Source: Nitrospira sp. (lineage in GTDB: Bacteria; Nitrospirota; Nitrospiria; Nitrospirales; Nitrospiraceae). Taken from it: a DNA stretch of 64,000 nucleotides. The stretch lies in contig BQWY01000001.1 of the NCBI GenBank assembly GCA_036984305.1, positions 4,113,501-4,177,500 of the forward strand, given 5' to 3'. Shown here in pieces: positions 9,586 through 20,200 of the stretch (positions within the stretch are counted from its first letter, which is position 1; every line of letters begins with the position of its first letter). Made by a program: the position numbers and the translations under genes. The notes under the pieces are model-generated. The model was not told the DNA's origin and did no database searches. It saw only the letters and a program-made list of their open reading frames with translations.

Positions 9586-11205
9586 TTATGGTTTCCCTGT
9601 TGGCTGTCCCAGTTTTCTCCTCAGCATGCCCCAGACGACGTCCAACTCTTCCGACCCCAGGAGGGCATGCGTCCCGATATAACCCGTGACGCTCAGGCCG
9701 ATCCCGACAAAGAGCATGACAGACTTGCCTGCCCAATCCATGGGGCGGGTCCACACCTGAGCACTCGCCACCCACCAGCAGGCAACCAGCATCGGGAGAC
9801 AGGCCACCAGCACACGCATGGACGAGCGACCCACGGCTCTCCAATCCACGCCTCCAAGCCGATGATTCAAGACCGTCACGAGGATCGTCCCGTTGAGCAT
9901 GGCGGCCAAAGCCGTGGCCAGAGCCAGTCCACCGGGACCCAGCGGATCCATCAACACGAGGGAAAACAGCACGTTGGCCGCGACGGCAATGGCCGCGGTG
10001 ATCGCCGGCGTGGTCGTGTCCTGGAGGGAATAAAACGCGGACACGACGATGCGGACCCCCGCAAAGGCCCAGAGGCCTAGGGCATAGTAGAGGACCGCTG
10101 AGGCGGTGGCCACCGTATCGGCCGCAGTGAACGACCCATGCTCGAAAAAAAGATGCACGATCGGCTGACGCAGAAGAATGAGACCGAGCATCGCCGGCAG
10201 GATGATGAAAAAGATCATGCGCAGGCCGAACCCCAGCGTTCCGCGCAACTCATCCAATGCTCCCCGGGATGCTTGGGCCGACAGGGTCGGCAGGATCGCG
10301 GTGGCCAGCGCCACCCCAAAAATACCGAGCGGGAACTGAATCAGCCGCATGCCGTAAAAAAGATACGTGGGCCCCCCGGCGAAGAACGACGCCAGGATCG
10401 TACTGACCGTAATATTCACCTGCGTCACGGACAATCCCAATAGCGAAGGCAGCATCAATCGGCCGATGCGACGCACCCCGGCATGACCCGGCTCCGCGCG
10501 CACGCCGAACAGCATGCCTCGCGCGCGAAGCCCCGGCAGTTGCATCGCAAATTGCGCGGCTCCGCCTGCCACCACACCGATCGCCACGCCGATGATCGGT
10601 TCCGGCAGCATCGGTGCGACAAACAGCGCGCACCCAATGATGAAGACATTGAAAAAGACCGGCGAGAAGGCGGGAGCCGCAAAGGCGCGCATCGAATTCA
10701 AAATGCCCATCGCCAGCGCCGCCAGGCTGACGAACAGCAGGTAGGGAAACATGACCCGTGTGAGCACCGTCGTGAGTTCGAGCTTCTCGGGAGACTCGTG
10801 GAAGCCTGGTGCAATCAGCCACACGATGCCCGGAGCCGCGAGAATGCCAAGTAGGGTAATTCCTGTCACAATGGTCAGGAGCGTGGTAAAGACCGCGCTC
10901 GCGAGCTCCCACGCGTCCTGTTTCGTTTTGAGCGTATGATATTCCGTGAACACGGGGATAAAGGCCGACGACATCGAGCCTTCGGCGAACAATTCTCGCA
11001 GCAGATTCGGAATGCGGTAGGCGATGAAAAAAGCGTCGGCGGCCGGGGTGGCCCCGAACAGCCCCGCCAACACCATGTCGCGGATGAACCCGAGGATGCG
11101 GCTGCAAAACGTCGCGACGCCAATGAGTCCGGCGGCTTTCACGACCGAATGATTGTCTTGGTTTGCGAGAACGGCCCGTGGGGTTGGCGAAGGAGGCTCG
11201 GACAT
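9586..11205 (-). CDS. murJ: Lipid II flippase MurJ (MviN)
   Basis: 539 residues with about 14 hydrophobic spans, of the MOP superfamily. The N-terminal pattern is diagnostic: TFCSRILGFIRDMVLAGLFG, then ADAFFIAYRIPNLLRELFAEGSMSSAFIPVF (split here by me only for length). It moves lipid-linked peptidoglycan precursor to the outer leaflet of the inner membrane. The ATG at 11205 opens a polar, proline-rich N-terminus of about 20 residues before the first helix. First gene of the murJ-ogt-dtd run. Confidence 0.95.
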   Translation of the reverse strand: MSEPPSPTPRAVLANQDNHSVVKAAGLIGVATFCSRILGFIRDMVLAGLFGATPAADAFFIAYRIPNLLRELFAEGSMSSAFIPVFTEYHTLKTKQDAWELASAVFTTLLTIVTGITLLGILAAPGIVWLIAPGFHESPEKLELTTVLTRVMFPYLLFVSLAALAMGILNSMRAFAAPAFSPVFFNVFIIGCALFVAPMLPEPIIGVAIGVVAGGAAQFAMQLPGLRARGMLFGVRAEPGHAGVRRIGRLMLPSLLGLSVTQVNITVSTILASFFAGGPTYLFYGMRLIQFPLGIFGVALATAILPTLSAQASRGALDELRGTLGFGLRMIFFIILPAMLGLILLRQPIVHLFFEHGSFTAADTVATASAVLYYALGLWAFAGVRIVVSAFYSLQDTTTPAITAAIAVAANVLFSLVLMDPLGPGGLALATALAAMLNGTILVTVLNHRLGGVDWRAVGRSSMRVLVACLPMLVACWWVASAQVWTRPMDWAGKSVMLFVGIGLSVTGYIGTHALLGSEELDVVWGMLRRKLGQPTGKP

Positions 11206-11284
11206 GGATCGCGATTCTAGCGAAATGGTCGGTGGGCGTCCACGGGCTTACGCCCGGCAACCGGATTCACTACAATAGGGCGTC

Positions 11285-11590
11285 ATGCCTCAGGATCGCG
11301 CGAATCGTCCCCCGGGCGGCTTTCAACTTCGTCACCGCACCCTTGGCGTGTTCCAGGGGACAGCCCTGGAGATGGCCTTTTGGCATCCATCATCGCAGAT
11401 GCCGGAGTACGGCTTGTGCCGATTTTCGAGCCCAGAGGACGCCCGACGGTATCTCACCTATTTGACTTCCCCTCACTGTGTCGATCCCATGACACCGGAA
11501 GACCTGTCCGTGGAGCCGTTCGACCACTCGCTTCACGAGACCTTGATCCATGAGAATCCGCTTGAATCCGAGTGGGAGTCGGGTCGCTGA
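11285..11590 (+). CDS. Small conserved-looking protein, unknown function
   Basis: 101 residues, divergent from murJ with about 80 bases between starts. It contains HRTLGVFQGTALEMAFWHP, CRFSSPEDARRYLTYL and an acidic C-terminus (HENPLESEWESGR). No signal, membrane span or family is recognised. The ribosome binding site is weak (AGGG close to the ATG). The composition is protein-like, and it fits the gap between murJ and a convergent PilZ gene without overlap. Confidence 0.6.
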   Translation: MPQDRANRPPGGFQLRHRTLGVFQGTALEMAFWHPSSQMPEYGLCRFSSPEDARRYLTYLTSPHCVDPMTPEDLSVEPFDHSLHETLIHENPLESEWESGR

Positions 11591-11597
11591 GCGATCG

Positions 11598-12140
11598 CTA
11601 CACGACGCTGGAGGCCGTCCTGACCGCGGGTGGGGGTTCTGCCTTCTCTACTGAGGCATCGTCCTTACGAGCGTGATCCTGAATAAACGCCTGCAGGCGC
11701 TTGTTGTCCTGTGATTTTCGCAGGAATTGAAAGGCGATCCCTCGGCTGCTGACCGATCGTACGATGGCGGCCACTTCAACCGGGGTACGCTGATCGGGCA
11801 GCGCGATCTCCAGGTAGAAGATATCGTCGACCTTGACGTGAGCCGGACTTTGAATCATGCAGCCTCCCATGGACAAATCCACCACATACCCCTCCCCGCG
11901 GATGCGCCCGCCCGAGAACGACAGATAGAGTCGTACGGGGATGCGGAAGTGCTTGCGCCGGTCCATCGCGGCGCCGGCCTGACTATTTCGGAGCGTAAGC
12001 TTTAAGAAGCGAAACTGACAGTCCTGACAGCGAAACGGCACGACGCGAAGGAGGGACAGAATCGTTTCAGACAATGTGCGAGGTGGCGTCCGAAGAACGG
12101 CGTTTTTTCGGCAGCTGGGACAGGATCCACCGGTATTCAT
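11598..12140 (-). CDS. PilZ-domain protein with N-terminal zinc ribbon
   Basis: 180 residues. An N-terminal CPSC (near residue 7) and FRCQDC (near 37) form a CxxC...CxxC zinc-ribbon-like pair. A PilZ domain follows with both c-di-GMP binding elements: RRKHFR near residue 61 and DLSMGG near residue 88. The C-terminus is a charged, low-complexity tail. The predicted role is a c-di-GMP receptor; the ribbon may provide a partner-binding site. It is convergent with the small gene at 11285-11590. Confidence 0.85.
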   Translation of the reverse strand: MNTGGSCPSCRKNAVLRTPPRTLSETILSLLRVVPFRCQDCQFRFLKLTLRNSQAGAAMDRRKHFRIPVRLYLSFSGGRIRGEGYVVDLSMGGCMIQSPAHVKVDDIFYLEIALPDQRTPVEVAAIVRSVSSRGIAFQFLRKSQDNKRLQAFIQDHARKDDASVEKAEPPPAVRTASSVV

Positions 12141-12438
12141 ACGTGAGAGCGACCCGCCAGTATGTACCGGAACATCGTCTTTCTATCAGACCAGCTCCGA
12201 ACTATGCCCTGCGACGTCATCGGTTCCGGTCCTTTCGCAGCGACCATGCTTGGGTGTAGCCTTGCCAGTCTAAATGATAGCAGACGTGCGGCTTAGGTAA
12301 AGCTGCTGGGGCATGCACACGGCGCACGCAATTGTTCAAACAGCGGCGAAATTCTGTCACGTCTGCATGCATGTCTGATTGTCGCTCACTCACGTCCTGG
12401 TCCGTCCCGATGCGCTAAGAAGGAGCCTCGTTGGCAAG

Positions 12439-12846
12439 GTGAACGCTAGCGCTACGCGAGTCAGCGATAGCGGACGGTTCTGGATTCGTGTGCTGCTCTG
12501 CACAGTACTGGGAGTGGCCTGCGATGCATCGACCCAATCGGTGTTTCTTACGGCGGAAGATTACCGGTTCAGCCCGACGCTGGTTCGTCGATCCTCCGGT
12601 CGGCCGATCACCCTCACCGTGTCAAACGCAGGACGAGAAGTGCACGAGTTCGCAAGCCCACTCCTCGCCCATGCACGGGACCTCTCAGCCGACGGTCGTA
12701 GCCCAGGAAAGGCCGCACCGGCCGTCGTGACGCTCGAACCCGGCCGCTTCGTGCGCTTCATGGTCGAGGCTCCCGTCGGCACCTATCTCTATTGGTGTCG
12801 GCGCAAAGGCCACCACAACATGAGCGGCACGTTGATCATCGAGTAG
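12439..12846 (+). CDS. Exported cupredoxin-like copper protein
   Basis: A single plastocyanin-like domain. The candidate type 1 copper ligands are the His in REVHEF and the C-terminal cluster YWCRRKGHHNM (Cys, His, Met). The N-terminus is hydrophobic (WIRVLLCTVLGVACDAS) and exports the protein, possibly as a lipoprotein although the lipobox is not classical. No ATG exists in frame; GTG 12439 is chosen, with AAGGAG about 14 bases upstream, and TTG 12379 is the longer option. An electron-transfer or copper-handling role is inferred. It ends 11 bases inside the end of a convergent flavoprotein gene. Confidence 0.8.
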   Translation: MNASATRVSDSGRFWIRVLLCTVLGVACDASTQSVFLTAEDYRFSPTLVRRSSGRPITLTVSNAGREVHEFASPLLAHARDLSADGRSPGKAAPAVVTLEPGRFVRFMVEAPVGTYLYWCRRKGHHNMSGTLIIE

Positions 12847-14110
12847 TCGGGTTCGTGTGGGCGAGAGCTGCGCGCCCGGCCAGATAGCCCGTCGCCCACG
12901 CCCACTGGAAATTGAACCCGCCGATCCGCCCGTCGCAGTCCAGGATCTCTCCGATCAGGTAGAGGCCTGGTACTCGGCGAGACTCCATCGTGCGATAGTC
13001 GATCTCATTCAGCGGGACGCCTCCCGCCGTCACTTCGGCATAGTTCCACCCCCGGTCCCGCTCAATGGGAAACGGAAATCCTACCAGGGCGTTGCACAGG
13101 CGTTCACGATCGGTCCGCGTCACCTGCGCCGCGGCCTTGGTGACGTCGAGTGTCAGGTAGCCGCACAGCGCCGCGCCAAACGCCTCCGGAACACGCTGGG
13201 CCAAGGTCGTGCCGAGCGACCGACGGGGATGCGCAGCGGCCTCACCAAGAAACCACGTGCGAGCCTCGTCAGGCGACGTACCCGGGAGAAAGTTCCCGTA
13301 TAATTCCGCCGACTCCCCCTTCAGCCGAGCCAATGTCCAAAAGCGGCTGGCATCCATCACCACCGGGCCGCTGATACCGAAATGTGTCCAGAGCAGGCTC
13401 CCGATTCGGCGATCAACCCGTTTCCCACCCACGACAGTCGTCAACTCTACGTTTTGCGACAACCCGGACAGCGTCGCGTGAAACATCGATGGAGCCAAGA
13501 CTAGCGGCACGAGCGCAGGCGCGGTCGACGTGACCGTGTGGCCCAACGTTCGAGCCAACTCGTACCCGAACCCGTCGCTTCCGGTCTTCGGAAGAGAGCG
13601 GCCTCCAGTCGCGAGGATGATCCGGCGTGCTCGAATCTCACCGCGGGCATGATGAATCCAAAACAAACCACTTTCTCCGCGCTCGACCCCCATCACTCGA
13701 TGATGAGACAGCACGTGCACGCCCAACGCACGGCATCGATCCAACAATGCAGCAAGCACCGTTCGGGCCTGATTGCTCACGGGAAAGAGTTTGCCGGTCT
13801 CCTCCCGTTTGAGTTCGACCCCGAGAGAATCGAACCAGGCGACAGTCCGATCAACAGAAAACGAGGCCAACACGTTTTTGATGATGTGGCGATTGCCGAA
13901 GAAATCCGTGGGATACACTGAGTCGTGGGTGACGTTGCAGCGTCCGCCGCCCGAGACGAGGATCTTCGCACCGATGCTTTTGGCACCATCCAAAATGACG
14001 ATGGATCGTTGCCGGCCATGGGCCGACTCCCCGGCGAAGATGCCGGCGGCAAGGCCAGCCGCACCGGCGCCGACGATCGCGATGTCGATGTCGTTTGAGG
14101 ATTCAGACAC
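12836..14110 (-). CDS. NAD(P)/FAD-dependent oxidoreductase, HI0933/BaiN family
   Basis: About 424 residues. The N-terminal dinucleotide-binding motif DIAIVGAGAAGLAAGIFAG is clear, followed by GAKILVSGGGRCNVTH, ATGGRSLPKTGSDGFGY, and a C-terminal GEILDCDGRIGGFNFQWAWATG, all typical of the HI0933-like flavoprotein family. The biochemical role of most members is undefined; some act as flavin reductases. The GTG at 14110 places the Rossmann motif near the N-terminus; a further in-frame GTG lies at 14179. It is downstream of the RTX gene on the same strand, with a small inverted repeat in between. Confidence 0.88.
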   Translation of the reverse strand: MSESSNDIDIAIVGAGAAGLAAGIFAGESAHGRQRSIVILDGAKSIGAKILVSGGGRCNVTHDSVYPTDFFGNRHIIKNVLASFSVDRTVAWFDSLGVELKREETGKLFPVSNQARTVLAALLDRCRALGVHVLSHHRVMGVERGESGLFWIHHARGEIRARRIILATGGRSLPKTGSDGFGYELARTLGHTVTSTAPALVPLVLAPSMFHATLSGLSQNVELTTVVGGKRVDRRIGSLLWTHFGISGPVVMDASRFWTLARLKGESAELYGNFLPGTSPDEARTWFLGEAAAHPRRSLGTTLAQRVPEAFGAALCGYLTLDVTKAAAQVTRTDRERLCNALVGFPFPIERDRGWNYAEVTAGGVPLNEIDYRTMESRRVPGLYLIGEILDCDGRIGGFNFQWAWATGYLAGRAALAHTNPTTR

Positions 14111-14166
14111 GCGCGGAGGATACGGAGACGGCCGATACTTGGCAATGGTCCTAAGCGGGAATTGGC

Positions 14167-14190
14167 GATCGACGATCACAGCAGTCGATC
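14167..14190. repeat. Short inverted repeat between RTX gene and flavoprotein
   Basis: GATCGAC at 14167-14173 pairs perfectly with GTCGATC at 14184-14190, leaving a 10-base loop. There is no U-run on either strand, so it is not a classic intrinsic terminator. It might still attenuate transcription after the 9.6 kb RTX gene. Confidence 0.4.
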
Positions 14191-14221
14191 ATTGTCCGGC
14201 TCCCACAGAAGCTATCACTTG

Positions 14222-17200
14222 TTATTGCCAGCTCGCCGCGAGTACTGCCTGCACGTCCTGCGGCCGCTGCGCAATGGCGTCTTCCCAGGAGAGCCCCGTC
14301 TGCTGGGTGAACGAGGCCATCGCCTGAATCAATTGATCGACTTGGCTATTGATCAATTGCTGGCCGCTACCGGTTGTGAGAGTCTCAATCTGATTGCCGG
14401 CTCCCCCATACCAGTTGCCGATCGTCACCTGGTCGGCAGTCCCGTACAGACTTAACCGCAAATCGTTGGCCTGTCTTGAAATCATGAGATCCAATGGATT
14501 GATACCTGATTCGAAGTTAAGCACGTCGGTGCCGCTGCTGTCCGTAATAAGGTCGCGACCATCTCCACGAGAAAAGAAATACCGATCAGTCCCAGACCCT
14601 CCATTGAGAAGGTCATTCCCGCCGCCGCCAATCAAGTCATCCGATCCACTGCCTCCGACGAGGATATCGTCCCCTGCGCCGCCAGCTAAGCGATCATCTC
14701 CGGAGCCACCATCGAGTTGATCATCCCCGTCACCGCCATCCAAATCGTCAACGCCACTGCCACCGGACAACACGTCGTCTCCGGCATCCCCCATGAGAAC
14801 ATCGTTCCCGCTTCCGCCAATCAACGAATCATTGCCGTCCATGCCACGAATCGTGTCATGACCCGACCCGCCGTCCAACGTGTTCGCGACACTATTGCCG
14901 ACCAGCACATTATTAAGACCGTTGCCAAATCCATTGATGCTGTCCGACCCGGTCAAAGTCAGGTTTTCGACATAACTGCTTAAGATCCAGCTCACTTCGC
15001 TCTGAACCGTGTCCGTCCCTTGGTCAGCCGTTTCAATCACCGTATCGCCAGCGCCGACGACGTAGGTATCGTTCCCTGCTCTACCTCTCAGGACATTGAT
15101 TCCACTGTTCCCGATCAACGTATTGTCGAGACCGTTCCCCGTGCCATTGAGAGCGGCTCCCCCGGTTAACGTCAGGTTTTCAACGTGGTTCCCAAGCGTG
15201 TAGCTAATAGTGGCCCGGACGGTATCCGTCCCCCCATTGACGCCTTCCGCCACTACATCCTCCACACTGTCGACAAGGTAAGTATCGTCACCAGCTCCCC
15301 CGACCATGCTATCCGCACCGGGTCCACCGTCGAGCCAATCTGCACTATCTCCACCGGATAAGAGGTCATCTCCACCGAATCCGAGAAGCGCGTCGTCACC
15401 ACGGCCACCAATCAGCACATCGTCGCCTTCAGTTCCAGCAAGGGTCTGAGGCAACGGCCCCGACACGTTCAGAAGAAATGCAGTGCTCACGCTCACTCCC
15501 TGCGTGTCGCTGGCCGTGACAGCGAGCTGAAACGTTCCCGCATCCCCAGGGCCGGGTGTACCGGTAAGCGAGTGGGTGACTTGATCAAAATCCAGCCAAT
15601 TCGGGAGCGGGTTCCCGTCAGCCAAGCTGGCGCCATACGTCAGGACATCCCCATGAATCAGGTCCTCGTCAGCAAAGCTGTCGCTGGGAATCACCAGCAT
15701 GAACGGTGAATCCTCCTCCGCGGATTGGTCGACAATCGGATGGGTCAGTGTCGGAGCATCGTTCACATTCCGCACTGTGAAATTCAGGCCAGTCGCTGTG
15801 GTTAATCCAGCAGTGTCGGTTGCCGACAGCGTGAGGGCGAGCGTGCCGACATCGGCGTTGTCTGGTGTCCCGCTGAATGTTCGAGTCACTGGATCAAAGG
15901 TGAGCCACGATGGCACCGCCGTCCCATCCGCCAAGGCGGCGGAGTAGGCCAACGTATCACCGTGGACCAGATCCTCATCCGCAAATGTCGACATCGGAAC
16001 TGAGAAGGTGAATGGCGCGTCTTCGGTCGCCATCTGATCGGCGAGCAGCGCGTCGACCGTTGGAGCCTCATTCACATTAGTTACGGTCAATAGGAAAGAG
16101 TCCGTCACGCTCAGGCATCCTGGGTCGGTCGCGGTCACCCGAAGGTCCCAGGTTCCCACTTGTGCATCGTTGGGCGTCCCGCTGAAGGTATGCGTGGCCG
16201 CATCGAAGCTGAGCCACGTCGGCAGCCCCTCACCGTTTGCCAGACCAGTGCTCAGGGTCAATTCTCCACCATCTGCATCAGCGAAGGTATCGGAGGGGAT
16301 GCTGATGGAGATTGACGTGTCCTCCGGGATCGTGAGGTTATCCAGCAGACGAAAGACCGTTGGTTCATGGTTGACGGGACCGCCGATCAGTTCGGCAAGC
16401 TCCACCGTGCTCCCGTCAGCGAACGCCAGGGTCTTGATGACGGGCGTACCGTTCACTCCGGTGGGATCGAAGTTCGTGAGTTGAATTGTATCGCCATTCC
16501 AGCCGACCCTGATGGAGAGGGTATGGGCCTCGGAATCCTGTGTCACCGTGAGATCGCGACGCGAAATGCCTAGGCCAAAGCGAATGTCGTTGCTGCCGTC
16601 CCCTTCCACATCATCCTGGATGGTATCGACGCCGTCGCCCACGTTGAAATGATACGTGTCGTTTCCGGCCCCGCCAACCAGCAGGTCGTCTCCCGCTCCG
16701 CCCGTCAATTCGTCGTTGCCCTCGCCGCCGCGCAGTTCGTCGTTTCCTTCAAGCCCCGACATCCGATCGGTAGCACTGGTACCGACGAGTACCTCGCCGG
16801 CGACGGTGCCCGACAAATCAAATCCCAGATCGATCAACTCGCTATAACTGAGGATGCGGTCGGAGAACGCAAAGGTGTCGATTCCGGAATTCTGGTATGC
16901 ATTCGAGGGGTCAAAACCTTCAATATGTAGCTCCCCTCCCTCCGTCCCATATCGGATCATGAGCGAACCGAGCCCAAGCGAGGGATTGAACTGGCCATAG
17001 CTGCCGCCGAACTCTATTCGGTTATCCCCAGGCACGGGCGGCGTGGGAAAGCGGATAGTATTCAATGCTCCAGACGGGTCAATGAGGAACGTGTTTGGTC
17101 CGGATCCGGCAAGCAAGAGGTTGCTCCCGCTCCCCCCGTGCATCACATTCGACCCCGTTCCCCCTTGGAGCACATCGTCCCCATTGCCGCCGTACATGTG

Positions 17201-20200
17201 ATTGGGACCACTTCCACCGATCAAGCTGTCATTGCCGTCCCCCCCTAGGATCAGATTTCGACCGCTTCCACCCATTAATTCATCCGCACCCTGTCCACCA
17301 ACAAGCAGATTGTCATCAGTCTCGCCTGTAGAAATTATGCCACCAGAGTTGACGACTGCATCGATAAGCGTTTCCGTGTGCAGCGCCGTGCCATCAGCGA
17401 ATTCCAATGTGCTGATGCCGAACGGGACTGCATCGACGTATGGGCCGAGATTGACTCCTCCTCCGTCGCTGCCCACGGCAATGAACAGGCCCCCGTTTCG
17501 ATCCGACCAATTAATATCCGCCGGCGTGATACCGGGTCCGAACACGACGCGATTGTGATCGACGGGAACATGAAATCGGTCCACGTCATCCTCGATCTCA
17601 TCAACGCCGTCGCCCAGGTTGTAGACATAGGTATCCGACCCATTTCCACCCGTTAGATAGTCGTTGCCCAGCCCGCCAATCAGGACATCGTCGCCTTGAT
17701 CTCCATAGAGACTGTCCGAGCCTCCGAATCCCCTGAGCAGGTCGTTCGCGAACGTGCCGAACAACTCTCCATCATCTGCATTCGTGCCGCGCATCTCTGC
17801 TCCACGAGCCACCAGCGCATCAAACGTTTTTGTCGTCCCGTCCGCGAATTCAAAGATATCGACGGCACGCGGAGACGCTGAATCATAGGGCTGAAAGCCC
17901 AGGAACTGAATCGCATCGCCGTGCGGTCCGACGTGGATCGTGAGCAGTGCATCGCTGCTCACGCCGCTCGTTTCGAGGCGCAGTGAGTCCGGTGTAATCC
18001 CAGCCCCGAACACCACACGATTCTGTTCACTGGTCGACGCCAGGTCATCGATTAGGTCGACACCGTCACCCAGGTTGAAGACGTAGGTGTCGCTACCTTC
18101 ACCACCGCTCAGGATGTCGTTGCCCTCGCTCCCGATCAACTCATCATCCCCTGCGTTCCCTCGTAACACGTCGACTCCAGCCGTGCCTATCAATACATCG
18201 CCACCCGCTGTCCCGTAGGTCACATCCTGCAATTTGCTGAGCTCGATCTCGAAGCCCACATTCTCCGACCCGATCTGGCGACCGAACTCCACCCGCTCAA
18301 CAACGCCATTGCCGTTCACATCCGATGAATCATATCCGGCCAGCACCACCGCGCCGCCGACTGACCCGACGTCAATTCTCAGGTTCCCCGCGACTTCTGT
18401 CAGCGTGAGATCCTGAGGCCGGATTTGTCCTCCGAAGGCCAGCCGATTTCCTTCCCCGGGAATGACCGTGTCATGAATGGTATCGACCCCCTCGTTGACG
18501 CTCGTATAGAAATACGTATCGTCACCCGCGCCGCCGAAGAGCTTGTCATCCCCGGGTCCGGTTCCTGCATCGCTGAACCCTCCCCAGAGGCGATCATTCC
18601 CGCCCCCACCCTGCAGAATATTGTTCCGATAGTTGCCGCGGAGGTCGTTGTCGCTATTGTTACCGCTGCCGTTTAGAGGGGTAGGCCCAAAGAAGTCGAT
18701 CGCGTTCAGCTCAAGATTCTCGACGTTCTCGGGGAGAGTGAAATCGACGAAACTCTGGACCGTATCGCGCCCTTGTCCCGCCGCCTCGATGACTGACTCC
18801 CCCGGCTGATCCACGACGTAGGTATCATTCCCGTTCCCACCAATCATGGTGTCCGTGTCGCCGCGACCATCCAAGTAATCATTGCCTTCTGAGCCGATGA
18901 GCGTATCGCGATACGTCGTGCCGAACAGTGCCGACCCTGTCGGAGATGCCGTGAGGGTGAGACCTTCGGTCCTGGACTCGATCATGGCGGCATCCCATAC
19001 GGTTCCATCCGCAAAAGTCATGCGCTCCGCGAAACGATTACGCAAGATTAGGCGATCGCCTGAAGAGATCAGTTCGACGGCGAGGTCGAGCATGCCCGTC
19101 TGTTGGTTGTCTTCGAGGCGCAGCCGCACATCGGTTGGAGAGACCCCCGCTTTGAATTGGACCGTGTCGATATCGGAGCCCGGTGCACTTTGGTCAATGG
19201 CCACGTCCTGGCCGTCGCCGACACCAAACCAATACGTGTCGCTGCCGACGCCGCCGTTGAGGACGTCATCACCCGTGCCCCCGTCTAGTACATCGTTCCC
19301 CTCAAATCCGAACAGTTGGTCGTTCCCGCCCAGACCTTCCAAGACGTTGTCGGTCGCCACACCGCTGAGTGCCTGTATGACATTTCCCAGCTGATTGCCC
19401 GTTAATCGCACCGGACCTCCGCTTTCCCCTTCGCTGATCGAGGCAGACAAATTTTCGACTTGGTCCGGCAGCGTGAAGTCCACTGATGTCCGTACCGTAT
19501 CGGTACCCCCGCCTGGATATTCGATGATGCGATCTGTTTCATGGGTCACCACGTAGGTATCATCGCCGGCGCCGCCCGCCAGTATGTTCAGCCCGCTCGT
19601 GCCTCCCACGAGCACGTCATTGCCAGTCGTTCCCACATAGGTGAAACCCCGCGATATAAGTGCGGCGTGCGTCAGGACAGTGCCGTCGGCAAATTCATAA
19701 CGGTCGATGGCGAATGGGGCAGACAGGTTCCCCGCAGCGAAGCCCTGGATCGTCAGCCGATCGCCGGCCGAGCCGACTCGAATTTGCAGGGCACCCGCGA
19801 CAGGAGTGAGAACCAGATCGCTCGAAGTGATCCCCGGCCCGAAGCGCACGAGATTGCCTTCGCCGGCGGCATCGACGATTACGTCACTTCCATCGCCAAG
19901 GTTGAAATGATAGGTATCGTCCCCGCTGCCTCCATCAAGGTGATCGTCGCCGGTCCCGCCTTCCAGCAGATCGGCCCCGGCTCCACCCTCCAACGTGTCG
20001 GCCCCCTCCTCGCCGTAGAGTTGATCGTCACCGTCATCACCGAACAGACGATCGAGGCCTGCCCCACCGAACAGCACATCGTTGTCGCCCTCGCCCCGAA
20101 GCAAATCATTCCCTTCGTCACCAAAGAGTTGATCATTCCCGTCCTGTCCGAAGAGTCGATCGTTACCGAGCCCTCCTGAGAGCAGGTCGGCTCCTGCTCC

